In this document: piece by piece, positions 23,986-33,553 of the stretch
Layout: every line of letters begins with the position of its first letter
Position numbering within the stretch: the stretch's first letter is position 1
DNA from: JAKZVK01 sp965261065
Lineage (GTDB): Bacteria > Acidobacteriota > Terriglobia > Bryobacterales > UBA6623
Direction: 5' to 3'
DNA: 64,000 nt
NCBI GenBank assembly: GCA_965261065.1
Contig: OZ253444.1
Location: forward strand, 8,556,001 to 8,620,000
Notes under the pieces: generated by a model
The model's database searches: none
Seen by the model: only the letters and a program-made list of their open reading frames with translations
What the model was told of the DNA's origin: nothing
Translations under genes and position numbers: made by a program

Positions 23986-25662
23986 TTACAATCGCTTCTG
24001 AAGCCTCGCCCATTCGTCCCGCAGCTCGACAGTACGATTGAAGACGAGCCGCTCGGCCTTCGACGACGTATCTGCGCAGAAATACCCAAGCCTCTCGAAC
24101 TGATAGCGGTCGCCAGGCCGGGCACTCGCCAGCGACGGCTCGGCTTTGCCGTGGACCACTTCGAGCGATTTCGGGTTTAAGTACATCGTGAAATCTTGAC
24201 CTTCGGGTGACTCATTTGGATTTTCGACGGTGAACAGCTTGTCATAGAGCCGAACCTCTACTGGAATCGCCTCCGCTGCCGAAACCCAGTGAATGGTTGA
24301 CTTCACTCTCCGCGTTTGCCGGCCGCTGCGCGACTGTGGATCGTATGTGCAGTGAATCTCCGTGACCTCGCCCGTAACGGGGTCTTTCACAGCATGGTCA
24401 CACTTGATGATGTAGCCATACCGCAGTCGGACTTCATTCCCCGGATAAAGTCGGTAGTACCGTTTTGGAGGCTCCTCGCGGAAGTCCTCCCGCTCGATCC
24501 AGAGTTCGCGGCCAAAGGGTACGGTTCGCGTGCCTGCATCCGCGTTCTCGGGGTTGTTGATGGCTTCCACAAACTCCCCTTGGCCTTCCGGATAGTTCGT
24601 CAACACGAGCTTGAGGGGGCGCAAGACCGTCATCACGCGCGGAGACGTCCGATTCAGATCCGCCCGGATGTAATGTTCAAGGTTCTCAAACTCCGTGAAC
24701 CCGCTCGTCTTCGACACGCCGAGATTGCGCGCGAAATCGCGCAAACCTTGTGGCGAGTAGCCACGCCGGCGCATCCCTCTAATCGTCGGCATACGGGGAT
24801 CATCCCAGCCTTCCACCACGCCCTGTTGCACGAGCTGCAGCAGCTTGCGCTTGCTCATGACGGTGTACGTCAGGTTCAACCGGTCGAACTCAATCTGCTG
24901 TGGATGGAAGACGCCGAGCTGATCGAGATACCAGTCATAGAGTGGACGATGATCTTCAAACTCGAGCGTGCATATCGAGTGGGTGACGCCCTCGATGGAG
25001 TCGCATTGACCGTGCGTCCAGTCGTACATGGGATAAATGCACCAACGATTGCCCGTACGATGATGCTCGGCGTGCAGGATGCGGTACATGACCGGATCCC
25101 GCATGTTGAGATTCGGCGAGGCCATGTCGATTTTGGCGCGCAGGGTGCGCGAGCCGTTAGGGAACTCGCCCTCTTTCATACGCGCGAAGAGGTCCAGATT
25201 CTCGTCGACGCTTCTCTCCCGATAAGGACTGTTCTTTCCTGCTTCAGTCAGCGTGCCGCGCGTCTCTCGCACTTGGTCGCCGCTCAAGTCGCAAACATAG
25301 GCCTTGCCCTTTTTGATGAGGTCGACGGCCCAGTCGTACAACTGCTGGAAGTAGTCGGATGCGTAGAAGGGCCGGTCGCCAAAATCGCCGCCCAACCATC
25401 TCACATCTTCGATGATCGACTCTACGTACTCGGACTCTTCCTTAATGGGATTGGTGTCGTCGAAACGCAAATTGCACTTGCCGCCGAACTCTTCCGCGAG
25501 GCCGAAGTTGAGCATGATGCTCTTGGCGTGGCCGACGTGCAGGTAGCCATTGGGTTCTGGTGGAAAGCGGGTACGCACACGTCCGCCATATTTTCCGCTC
25601 GCAGTGTCGGAGAGAATCCCATCACGAACGAAATTCGACCGGGGTAAATCGGCGTCCTTCAT
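23986..25662 (-). CDS. glnS: Glutaminyl-tRNA synthetase
   Basis: 558 residues; charges tRNA-Gln with glutamine in the cytoplasm. Class I signatures: FPPEPNGYLHVGHAKSIML (HIGH) and YTVMSKRKLLQLV (KMSKS). The glutamine-specific catalytic core is followed by the two beta-barrel anticodon domains (VPFGRELWIEREDF, then KCDHAVKDPVTGEV). Normal length. The start overlaps the gltX stop by one base (TAATG), so the two synthetases form an operon. Its presence implies that Gln-tRNA is made directly here, not only through GatCAB. Confidence 0.96.
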   Translation of the reverse strand: MKDADLPRSNFVRDGILSDTASGKYGGRVRTRFPPEPNGYLHVGHAKSIMLNFGLAEEFGGKCNLRFDDTNPIKEESEYVESIIEDVRWLGGDFGDRPFYASDYFQQLYDWAVDLIKKGKAYVCDLSGDQVRETRGTLTEAGKNSPYRERSVDENLDLFARMKEGEFPNGSRTLRAKIDMASPNLNMRDPVMYRILHAEHHRTGNRWCIYPMYDWTHGQCDSIEGVTHSICTLEFEDHRPLYDWYLDQLGVFHPQQIEFDRLNLTYTVMSKRKLLQLVQQGVVEGWDDPRMPTIRGMRRRGYSPQGLRDFARNLGVSKTSGFTEFENLEHYIRADLNRTSPRVMTVLRPLKLVLTNYPEGQGEFVEAINNPENADAGTRTVPFGRELWIEREDFREEPPKRYYRLYPGNEVRLRYGYIIKCDHAVKDPVTGEVTEIHCTYDPQSRSGRQTRRVKSTIHWVSAAEAIPVEVRLYDKLFTVENPNESPEGQDFTMYLNPKSLEVVHGKAEPSLASARPGDRYQFERLGYFCADTSSKAERLVFNRTVELRDEWARLQKRL

Positions 25663-27107
25663 TAGACAATTCCTAAAGCAAACTCGAGACGGGTCAGCAC
25701 GGTGTCACGCCCGAGCACCTCGAGGGTTTCGAAGAGCGGCGGTGCGTTCTTGCGCCCGCAAACTGCGACGCGAACGGGCTGGAACATCTGTCCTGCCTTC
25801 ACACTCAGTTCAGTGGCAGCGGTGCGAAGCACCGCCTCAAGTGTTGCGTGATCGAAGGCGGACACAGTTGACAGAACCTCCTTCGACTTACGGAGCGCCT
25901 GCGCAGCCATGGCTGCATCTCCCTTTTTTGGGATCAATTCCGCGGGATCGTAGGACCGCGGTTCCGTGAAGAAGAAATCAGCGACAGTGCCCACATCGCG
26001 CAATAAGCGGATTCGCTCACGGATCAGCGGAGCTATGGCGCGAAGCTTTTCCGGCGTGGCATTTGCAAACCCGGCTTGTTGGGCGTAGGGCATCAATCGC
26101 TGCGCGAGGTCATCGACATCGAGTGCCCGGATATGCTCAGCATTCAGCCACACGGCCTTAGGATCGAAGGGTTCCTCGTCAGTGAAGTTGATGGTTGCGT
26201 TGCTGCGGTTGATGCCGTCGAGCGAGAATAGCTCGACAAGCTCGTCGCGCGACATCTTCTCGCGGTCATTCTTTGGCGACCACCCCAGCAGGCAAAGGAA
26301 ATTTACGAACGCAGGCGGCAGGAAACCGGCGTCGCGATACGTTGCAACGCTAACCACCGGACCGTGGACGCGTTTTGATAGCTTGGCACCGTCAGGCGCC
26401 ATCAACAGCGGCAGGTGAGCCATCCTCGGCGCCTCGACGCCAAGCGCTTCGAAGATCAGCACGTGCTTGAACGTGTTCGCCAGATGTTCTTGGCCACGCA
26501 GGATGTCCGTGATGCGGAGATCGGCATCGTCAGCGCAGGAGGCCATGTGATAGGTCGGCATGCCGGTCGAGCGCAGCAGCGCGAAATCCTCGAGGTCGCC
26601 GGTAGCCTTGCTCACGGTCCCGTAGACGAGATCCGATACAACAACCTCGGGGCGTGAGTCGCGCGGCACTCTGAAGCGTAGGACGAAGGGTTCGCCCGCG
26701 TCGGCACGGCGATCACTCTCCTCACGGGTTAGCTCGCGCATGCCCGGATTGAAAAGCCATCCTCCGCTCGGATTCTCAAGCGCCCCCGAATTCTCAAGCA
26801 CCGTAGCGGCGGGCGTGAAGTCGCGATAGGCAAGCCCCTTTTCGAAAATAGCCCAGGCGGCCCGGCGATGTAGATCGAGACGCTCGGATTGACGGTAGAG
26901 CTCGTCCCACCCTAGTTCGAGCCATTGGAGACCTTCGTAGATGGAATCGAGAGAGGTCTGCGTGTTCCGTTCGACGTCAGTGTCGTCGATGCGGAGAACT
27001 ACGACACCGCCCTGGCGGCGAGCATGAAGCCAGTTGAAGATGAATGTTCGAGCGCCCCCTATATGAAGGTAACCAGTGGGCGAGGGCGCAAAGCGGACGC
27101 GTGTCAT
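25662..27107 (-). CDS. gltX: Glutamyl-tRNA synthetase
   Basis: 481 residues from ATG 27107 (MTRVRFAPSPTGYLHIGGAR); a TTG six codons earlier is less likely. Motifs: HIGH in PSPTGYLHIGGAR, KMSKS in DGAKLSKRVHG. The C-terminal anticodon-binding helical domain is complete (ATELSVKAGQMFQPVRVAVC). Makes Glu-tRNA for translation and tetrapyrrole synthesis. First of the gltX-glnS pair. Confidence 0.96.
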   Translation of the reverse strand: MTRVRFAPSPTGYLHIGGARTFIFNWLHARRQGGVVVLRIDDTDVERNTQTSLDSIYEGLQWLELGWDELYRQSERLDLHRRAAWAIFEKGLAYRDFTPAATVLENSGALENPSGGWLFNPGMRELTREESDRRADAGEPFVLRFRVPRDSRPEVVVSDLVYGTVSKATGDLEDFALLRSTGMPTYHMASCADDADLRITDILRGQEHLANTFKHVLIFEALGVEAPRMAHLPLLMAPDGAKLSKRVHGPVVSVATYRDAGFLPPAFVNFLCLLGWSPKNDREKMSRDELVELFSLDGINRSNATINFTDEEPFDPKAVWLNAEHIRALDVDDLAQRLMPYAQQAGFANATPEKLRAIAPLIRERIRLLRDVGTVADFFFTEPRSYDPAELIPKKGDAAMAAQALRKSKEVLSTVSAFDHATLEAVLRTAATELSVKAGQMFQPVRVAVCGRKNAPPLFETLEVLGRDTVLTRLEFALGIV

Positions 27108-27423
27108 GCTCAGAACAGTAAACAATAGCTCACTGGCACTCGATCAGGACGAAGCGAGCCTCTTGCCGGGCGGTTGAGTTCCGAGTCGCACGTCGCAAGC
27201 GGTGGCACGAGAACGACTTCCAGTCCCGTAGAAAGAACAATACTGGCCCCAAACGTCGATTGGGAACCAGAAGTTTCATTGTATCTCCGATAAGGTTAGC
27301 ACCGAGAAGCGCCCTTCCGGCCGCGCATCAGCACGCGACCTCAGCACTGCGGCCCGTCGGCACGGCCTGCCTTACCGTCAACCGGCCGCTATCGGCGTGG
27401 TGCTGTGCTACCTTTGGATCTTG
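27108..27423. other. Intergenic region, nothing recognised
   Basis: 316 bp between the divergent gltX and the PQQ-repeat gene. No open frame with family features, no hairpin with a T tail and no clear promoter was found. Confidence 0.4.
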
Positions 27424-28686
27424 ATGCCTCGCGTTCGCAGTTTCGCAATGCGGTTTGTCCCCACCCCGCGGCTCATCCCGGCTATGTTCGCCGCTTGGGG
27501 GCTGCTTGCCCAGGCGGGGGCCGCCGACTGGCCCGAATTTCGCGGCCCCACGGGGCAGGGGCAGGCGACCGAGACCGGCCTGCCGCTGCGTTGGAGTGAA
27601 TCGCTCAACGTAGTCTGGAAAGTGCCCGTCCCCGGACTGGGCTGGTCGTCGCCGGTGATTCGCGGCGAAAGGATATGGATGACCACGGCCACCGACGAGG
27701 GGCGGTCGCTGCGGGCCGTTTCGTTTGACAAGACCTCGGGGCAGCGGCTGCTGGACGTGGAAGTCTTTCGTCAGGACAAGCCGGGCAAGGCCCATCGCAA
27801 GAATAGCCACGCGACGCCGACGCCGATTCTCGAAGGCGATCGCGTGTACCTGCACTTCGGCACGCAAGGGACGGCGGCGCTCTCGGCCTCAACGGGCGAG
27901 GTAATCTGGCGCAACCAGGAGCTGCGTTTCGCGCCCGGCCATGGGCAAGGAGGCTCCCCGGCCTTGTCGGGGAATCTGCTGGTGATCAACTGCGACGGCA
28001 CTGACCGTCAGTTCGTGGTCGCGCTCGACAAGAATACCGGCGCCGTCCGCTGGCGTACCGACCGCCGGGAAAACCGCATGGCGTTCACTACGCCGTTGGT
28101 GATTCGAGCCGGCGGCCGCGACCAGGCGGTCAGCATCGGCGCGGACGCGACCGTGAGCTACGACGTCGAAACCGGCGAAGAACTTTGGTTCATCCGCTAC
28201 GAAGGATTCTCGAATGTACCCCGGCCGGTGTACGGCCACGGTCTGGTCTACGTCACGTCGGGTTTCTATAAGCCGATCTTGTTTGCCGTGAGACCCAACG
28301 GGCGCGGTGACGTGACTCAGTCCCACGTGGTGTGGAGCTCGAGCCGGGGTATCCCGTTGACTTCCTCGCCGCTGCTAGCCGGCGACGAGATCTACGTCGT
28401 CAGCGACCAGGGTATTGCCTCCTGCTTCGATGCGAAGACCGGCAAGAACCACTGGCGCGCGCGGTTGAAAGGGAAATACGCGGCGTCACCGTTGTTGGCC
28501 GATGGGCGGATCTACTTTCAGAACGAAGAGGGCCTCACCACCGTAGTCGAACCTGGACTCAGCTTCAAGAAGCTGGCGGAGAACCAAGTCGACGGCCGTA
28601 CGTTCGCCACGATCGCCCCGACGGACGGAGCTCTCTTCTTGCGCACGGATTCCCACCTTTACCGGATAGAAGAACGCGGAGGGTGA
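27424..28686 (+). CDS. Secreted PQQ-repeat beta-propeller protein
   Basis: About 420 residues. The signal peptide RFVPTPRLIPAMFAAWGLLA ends at AQAGAA before DWPEFRGPTGQG, the opening common to Planctomycetes/Acidobacteria proteins of this kind. Blades repeat the pattern (A/S)xDxxTGxxxW: ALSASTGEVIWR, ALDKNTGAVRWRT, SYDVETGEELWF, CFDAKTGKNHWRA. BamB-like fold; no PQQ-dehydrogenase catalytic residues are evident, so an enzyme role is unsupported. Start ATG 27424 or 27448; neither has a ribosome site. Confidence 0.82.
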   Translation: MPRVRSFAMRFVPTPRLIPAMFAAWGLLAQAGAADWPEFRGPTGQGQATETGLPLRWSESLNVVWKVPVPGLGWSSPVIRGERIWMTTATDEGRSLRAVSFDKTSGQRLLDVEVFRQDKPGKAHRKNSHATPTPILEGDRVYLHFGTQGTAALSASTGEVIWRNQELRFAPGHGQGGSPALSGNLLVINCDGTDRQFVVALDKNTGAVRWRTDRRENRMAFTTPLVIRAGGRDQAVSIGADATVSYDVETGEELWFIRYEGFSNVPRPVYGHGLVYVTSGFYKPILFAVRPNGRGDVTQSHVVWSSSRGIPLTSSPLLAGDEIYVVSDQGIASCFDAKTGKNHWRARLKGKYAASPLLADGRIYFQNEEGLTTVVEPGLSFKKLAENQVDGRTFATIAPTDGALFLRTDSHLYRIEERGG

Positions 28687-28787
28687 AGCCGGGCGAGGGA
28701 TGCCCTGCTCCGGTTTGTGCGTAAACCCACCACGCCTTTCCGTTTTCAATTGATACATGCCGCCCCGGTTGCGACAATGAAGGACAG

Positions 28788-29669
28788 ATGGCGGATCCTC
28801 CACGGAACTCTCCCGAAGTGCGCGCACCCGCCGGGTCGCGCTCGGCTCACCCGGCTTTGCTGATCTTTACCGCGGTGGCCCTTCTGATCTCGATCGGGCT
28901 GCTGTGGAAGGTGTGGCAGCAGTCGACCGCGCTCGAAGCTCGTCTCAGCGACACCGAGCGGCGAGCTGGGAACTTGGCGCAGAACCTAGAGGAATCCCGT
29001 CAAGAAACTGCGCAGGTCAAAGCGGAGAGCGAAGCCGCCACCGCCCAGGCGGCCGAGACGGCGGAGCTGGCGCGGCGGTCGCGCGACGCCCGCATCCGAG
29101 CCGAGCTGGAACGAGAGCTGGCGCGCGAGGACGCCGACCGTTCGCGGCAGGAAACCGGCCGCGCCCGCGAGGAAGCGGCCGAGATGAGAGCCGAGGCCGA
29201 GCGCCTGCGCAAACAGCGCGAGCAGGAACTCGACCGCATGCAGCAAGCCCTGAACCGCATCACCGAGACCCGCCGCACCCCCATGGGAATGGTGGTAAAC
29301 CTGGGCGAGGATTCGTTCCTGTTTGACTTCGACAACGACACCCTGCGGCCCGAGAACCGCGAGATGCTCAGCCGTATCGCCGGCGTCTTGCTGGCCTCGC
29401 ACGGCTATCGGTTGCAGGTGTACGGGCACACCGACGACCTCGGCCCGGCGGTCTACAACAAAGATCTTTCGTTGCGGCGCGCGCGAGCGGTGGGGAAGTA
29501 CATAGTCACAGCCGGGGTTCCCGAGGAGCTTGTCGAGGTCGAGGGCTTCGGGGAAACGAGTCCGCGCATGAAATCCAAGTCGTCGAAAGCGCGGCAGAAG
29601 AACCGCCGTGTCGAGATCGGGGTGATCGACACGATCATCAACTACGAGCGCGAGATCAAGAATCCCTAG
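28788..29669 (+). CDS. OmpA-family protein with coiled coil
   Basis: 293 residues. A single membrane helix (LLIFTAVALLISIGLLWKVW, about 24-43) anchors a ~110-residue Ala/Arg/Glu coiled coil. The OmpA C-terminal peptidoglycan-binding domain follows: FDFDNDTLRPENREMLSRIA, VYGHTDDLGPAVYNKDLSLR, and KARQKNRRVEIGV. It probably links the inner membrane to the cell wall, as MotB-like or YiaD-like proteins do. It sits 40 bp before the third ISNCY copy. Confidence 0.85.
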   Translation: MADPPRNSPEVRAPAGSRSAHPALLIFTAVALLISIGLLWKVWQQSTALEARLSDTERRAGNLAQNLEESRQETAQVKAESEAATAQAAETAELARRSRDARIRAELERELAREDADRSRQETGRAREEAAEMRAEAERLRKQREQELDRMQQALNRITETRRTPMGMVVNLGEDSFLFDFDNDTLRPENREMLSRIAGVLLASHGYRLQVYGHTDDLGPAVYNKDLSLRRARAVGKYIVTAGVPEELVEVEGFGETSPRMKSKSSKARQKNRRVEIGVIDTIINYEREIKNP

Positions 29670-29709
29670 CAGCCCGTGGCAAAATCGGGAGTGGTGCTGT
29701 TCACAAGTG

Positions 29710-31307
29710 TGTTGAAGCCCAATGATAATGTCCCCATGAGCGCCCAATAGAAATGTCCCCTACTCTGAGGCTCCGAAGGAGGAGCCGAGAGTGGGAAGGA
29801 CATGGATGAGTGTAAAGGAGTTGAGGCGCGGCGAAGTGCTGAGCCGAGTGAAACGAGGGGAACTGAAGTTGACCGCAGCCGCCGAGCTGCTGGAGGTCAG
29901 CTACCGCCATGCGAAGCGTCTGAAGAAGCGTTACCGTGCGGGCGGGGCCAAGGCTTTGGTGCACGGTAACGTCGGCCGTGCTTCGAACCGAGCCGATCAG
30001 AAGCGACGCCAGCAGGTTCTCGAGTTGGTGCGCGAGAACTATGCGGGCGAGGGGCACGAGCGCTTCGGGCCGACGCTGGCGTCGGAACATCTGGCAGCCG
30101 ACCACGGCCTGGAAGTGCCGCGCGAAACACTGCGGCGCTGGATGCTCGCCGCGGGTCTGTGGAGCCGCCGTCGCAAGCGCCAACCGCATCGCACCCGGCG
30201 CCAACGCAAAGCGCACTTCGGCGAGCTGATTCAACTCGACGGTTCGCACCACCACTGGCTGGAAGAACGCGGCCCGAAAGCCTGTCTGATGAACTTCGTC
30301 GATGACGCGACCGGTGTGGCGCTGTGCCGTTTCTCGGACCAGGAAACGACCTGGGCCGCGGCCGATCTGCTCGCAGCCTGGGTGCGTCAACACGGCGTTC
30401 CCAAGGCGTTGTACTGCGACTGGAAAAACGTCTACCAGCGCCAGCCGACGTCGCGGGAAGTGCTGGCAGGCATCAAGCCCGAGACGCAGTTCGGGCGCAT
30501 GTGTGCCAAGCTCGGCATTACGATCATGGCGGCTTCCTCGCCGCAAGCCAAGGGCCGAGTGGAGCGCCATCACGGCACGCACCAAGACCGCCTGATCAAG
30601 AAGATGCGGCTGCGCGGGATCGTCGAGTACGAGGCGGCGAACCGTTATCTCGACGAGGAGTACCTGGCCGAGCACAACGAGCGCTTCGCCTGTGAGCCGG
30701 CGGCGGGAGCGGACTTTCACCAGGCGCTCCCCCGCGGCACCGAACTGCGAGGGGTGTTCTGTTGCGAGTACGAACGCGTGGTGAGCAACGACCGGGTGGT
30801 GCGTTTCGAGAATCGTTGTTTACAGTTGAAGCCGAAACGCAACCAGGGCGTGGGGGCGGGTGCACGGGTGACGGTCCAACAGTGGCGCGATGAGAGCTTG
30901 CAGGTGAGGTTTGACGGGCACGAGATCGAGCACGACGTGATCGCCACGCCGACGCCACAGCTGCGGACGAAGCCAGCACCACAGCAGCGTCCGGGGGACG
31001 GGCGCAAGCCGGCGGCGGACCACCCCTGGCGGCGAGCTGTGTTACGGAAAAAACGGGCTGCGAATACATAAGAGGGCTGTGGAAATGCCGGGTCGGATGG
31101 AAAGCGTGGAAAATCTCTCGAGGCAGCAGTACCGGGTTCGAGGAGCGGTGGATGGTTTTCCACCCTTCCCACCGCCCCTTGGAAATCGCTACGCGATCCC
31201 CACAGTTCCACAGCCCCGACGACGACGATATCTCTCCTACGAACAAGAAACACAAGGGGACACTTCTATCGAGCTACCGAGGGGGACATTTCTATTGGGC
31301 GTTGACA
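29710..31307 (+). mobile_element. ISNCY/IS1202-like element, copy 3
   Basis: 1598 bp, same ends as copies 1 and 2 but in the opposite orientation: starts TGTTGAAGCCCAATGATAAT and ends, read inward, TGTCAACGCCCAATAGAAAT. The flanks (CTGTTCACAAGTG left, GAGCCTGTGTCCG right) do not match each other, so no target duplication is left. It lies between an OmpA-like gene and a PLP-enzyme gene. Confidence 0.88.
29791..31071 (+). CDS. ISNCY/IS1202-type DDE transposase (copy 3)
   Basis: 426 residues, intact, triad D150/D210/E258 kept. Differs from copies 1 and 2 by e.g. A8V, E29A and an Ala-to-Gly change in EPAAGADFHQAL. Confidence 0.9.
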   Translation: MGRTWMSVKELRRGEVLSRVKRGELKLTAAAELLEVSYRHAKRLKKRYRAGGAKALVHGNVGRASNRADQKRRQQVLELVRENYAGEGHERFGPTLASEHLAADHGLEVPRETLRRWMLAAGLWSRRRKRQPHRTRRQRKAHFGELIQLDGSHHHWLEERGPKACLMNFVDDATGVALCRFSDQETTWAAADLLAAWVRQHGVPKALYCDWKNVYQRQPTSREVLAGIKPETQFGRMCAKLGITIMAASSPQAKGRVERHHGTHQDRLIKKMRLRGIVEYEAANRYLDEEYLAEHNERFACEPAAGADFHQALPRGTELRGVFCCEYERVVSNDRVVRFENRCLQLKPKRNQGVGAGARVTVQQWRDESLQVRFDGHEIEHDVIATPTPQLRTKPAPQQRPGDGRKPAADHPWRRAVLRKKRAANT

Positions 31308-31463
31308 GAGCCTGTGTCCGCCGCTGACATCGGAAAGAGATTGGTGTATGCTTGGGGCAAGCTGGCGCGCCCAAGCGCGCCGCAGAGAATCAGGTTTGGC
31401 CGACATCGCCCGACGCGCATCCTCGCCGCGGGTCCGGCCTCCCTCACTCAAGGAGTTCCAGCG

Positions 31464-33056
31464 ATGAAGAAAGTTACTCAGAAGAACGGATCGAATCCGA
31501 GCCGTCGCGACGTTTTCCGCGTCGGTTCGATGGCTTCCGCCGCCGGGCTGTTAGCGGCATTCCCATCGAGCGCCGCCGCGGCGGCCAGCGCCGCCCGCCT
31601 GCCCGTGCGGGGCGGCGGACCTAACGTCTACGAACGGATTGGCGTCCGGCCGTTTGTCAACTGCACATCTACATACACCATCAACGGCGGCTCTGCCGCG
31701 CTGCCCGAAGTCGTCGAAGCCACCCACGAAGCGGCGTTCTACCACGTCAACCTCGATGAGTTGATGGCCAAGGCCGGCCCGCGCATCGCCGAGTTGCTTG
31801 GTGCCGAGGCGGCCATGGTCAGCTCCGGAGCGGCCGGGGCCGTCACGTGCGGAACGCTCGCCTGCGTCGCCGGAGGTGATCCGGAGAAAGCGCAGCAACT
31901 CCCCGACACCACTGGCATCAAGAACGAAGTTGTCGTGCCCAGGTGGTCGCGCAGTACCTATGACCACGCCGTCCGCACCACGGGCATTCGGATGGTCGAG
32001 GTCGATTCGCTGAGTGACCTCGAAAAAGCTTTTGGTCCGCGAACCGCGATGTCGCATGCTCAGGTCAACGTTCTTCGCGATGGCAACCCCTTTTCGCTCG
32101 CCGAATTCGTGGCCGCCTCGCACAAGAACGGTGTGCCGGTGCTGATCGACGCCGCGGCCGACTTGCCGCTGGTTCCGAACCCGTTACTGTCCCAAGGGGT
32201 CGACCTGGTCGCCTACAGCGGCGGCAAAATCCTCAGGGGACCGCAAACCGCGGGCATCCTGCTCGGCCGCAAAGACCTCATCACGGCCGCCTTCATGAAC
32301 AGCGCGCCGCACCATGCGTTCGCGCGCGCCATGAAGGTCAGCAAGGAAGAGGTCATGGGCGCGGTCGCCGCAGTCGAGGCGTTGATCAACGGTCCCCGCA
32401 ACCGCCAAGCCGAAGACGACCTCTGGCGCTCCTGGTACAAGCACATCACCAGCCGTATCACCAAGGTCGACGGCGTCAAGACAAACGTCCGCCAGCCGCG
32501 CACGGCGGCGAACTACCCCGTCCTCAACGTCGAGTGGGACCCCAAGAAGATCGGCCTCACCGCCGGCGAGGTTGGCAAGGCGCTCCTCGACGGGGAACCG
32601 CGTGTCATGACGCATGCCGGGGGCAGCGGCAACGCTTTCATCCTCCGTCCGTGCGCCATGTATGACGGCGAGCAGAAGATGGTCGCCGAGCGGCTCTACG
32701 ACATCTTCTCCAACGCGCCCGGCGAGAAGCCGAAACCGCCGCTCGAGCCCCCCACCGTCACCGTTGATGGCCACTGGGTCGTCGACATCCAGTTCTCGGT
32801 CGGCTCGACGCAGCACAAGGTATACCTAGCCTCCGACGGTAACCATCTGACCGGCCAGCACGTGGGCCGGATTACGAGCGCCCCGGTCCGCGGGACGGTC
32901 AGCGGGAACAAGGTCGATTTTACGGGTGGCGGCAAAGTCGAGGCCACCGGCTTGCACTACAACTTCATAGGCGACGTTCAGGGCGACCACATGAGCGGCG
33001 AGGTCAGCCTTGGCGAGTACGGCATGGCACGCTGGACCGCCAAGCGCCGCGCTTGA
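31464..33056 (+). CDS. Exported SelA-like PLP-dependent enzyme
   Basis: 530 residues. The Tat-type leader SRRDVFRVGSMASAAGLLAA is followed by a fold-type I PLP enzyme of the SelA/DgaE group: RIGVRPFVNCTSTYTINGGS, ELLGAEAAMVSSGAAGAVTC, VLIDAAADLP (Asp for the pyridine N) and VDLVAYSGGKILRGPQTAG (Schiff-base Lys). The last ~90 residues (VTVDGHWVVDIQFSVGSTQH) are an extra beta domain not found in SelA. ATG 31464 was chosen for AGGAG eight bases upstream and the Tat motif. Likely a lyase or aminotransferase-like enzyme on an amino sugar/acid, not a selenocysteine synthase; substrate unknown. Confidence 0.82.
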   Translation: MKKVTQKNGSNPSRRDVFRVGSMASAAGLLAAFPSSAAAAASAARLPVRGGGPNVYERIGVRPFVNCTSTYTINGGSAALPEVVEATHEAAFYHVNLDELMAKAGPRIAELLGAEAAMVSSGAAGAVTCGTLACVAGGDPEKAQQLPDTTGIKNEVVVPRWSRSTYDHAVRTTGIRMVEVDSLSDLEKAFGPRTAMSHAQVNVLRDGNPFSLAEFVAASHKNGVPVLIDAAADLPLVPNPLLSQGVDLVAYSGGKILRGPQTAGILLGRKDLITAAFMNSAPHHAFARAMKVSKEEVMGAVAAVEALINGPRNRQAEDDLWRSWYKHITSRITKVDGVKTNVRQPRTAANYPVLNVEWDPKKIGLTAGEVGKALLDGEPRVMTHAGGSGNAFILRPCAMYDGEQKMVAERLYDIFSNAPGEKPKPPLEPPTVTVDGHWVVDIQFSVGSTQHKVYLASDGNHLTGQHVGRITSAPVRGTVSGNKVDFTGGGKVEATGLHYNFIGDVQGDHMSGEVSLGEYGMARWTAKRRA

Positions 33057-33217
33057 CCTTCGGCGTCCGCGGCGCTTGAGAGTTATTGTTGGTCGGAATC
33101 ATTAGATGGACCACTATGGTCCGAACCCAGTTAGTCGCGCCACGGGTTCGAAGACCTGACGCGGGTTCCCCATCGGTGCCTGCTGGTCGCGTGTTGAACG
33201 CTCCTTGATCTGCTCAG

Positions 33218-33354
33218 CGGTGGTGATCGGTTTCTCGTTGCCTCGGGAGCAGGGCCGCGATGGCCTGCCGAACCGAGCGGATTTACCCGTCACTTGCGTT
33301 CTGGGCTTGGTTTCTTGGGTTCGTGCGGATTCGCGCCCAGAACTCCGGCGATGG
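33218..33354. repeat. Dispersed ~135-bp repeat, copy 1
   Basis: Shares with 46959-47089 the blocks CGGTGGTGATC, CGAACCGAGCGGATTTACCC, GTCACTTGCGTTC, GGTTTCTTGGGTTCG and GGATTCGCGCCCAGAACT, in the same order and orientation with scattered changes. No transposase. The rest of 33057-33378 shows nothing else. Confidence 0.75.
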
Positions 33355-33378
33355 TATGAAGCTCTGACCTGTGGTTGA

Positions 33379-33505
33379 TCCGCCAGGTTGCGCCGAGCGA
33401 ACAGCTTCATGGGCCGCAACCCGTCCACCAACGTCAACAGTGGAAACTTCGGCCGCATCAGCAGCAAGATCCGCACGCACTTCGGCCGCGAGTTCCAGTA
33501 CAGCG
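33379..33505 (+). pseudogene. TonB-dependent receptor, stub before the insertion
   Basis: Reads ANSFMGRNPSTNVNSGNFGR and ISSKIRTHFGREFQYS up to the IS1595-type insertion point. With the element and its 8-bp repeat removed, the frame continues at 38241 as GRFIW and stop. A final strand ending in an aromatic residue is the mark of an outer-membrane beta-barrel; the NFGRISS segment fits acidobacterial Oar-like TonB receptors. Only the last ~45 codons remain; the 5' part is absent. Confidence 0.6.
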
Positions 33506-33553
33506 CGGGGTTATCTACTTGACACAAGTGATGACACTTGATAACCTCGCAAC

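Noticed and set aside
24316..25647. 443-codon plus-strand frame opposite glnS
   Set aside because: Antisense to a fully convincing glutaminyl-tRNA synthetase.
940..31307. A 25-kb inversion between the ISNCY pair and copy 3
   Set aside because: An inversion would swap flanks, but all three repeats around the tandem pair still match each other.
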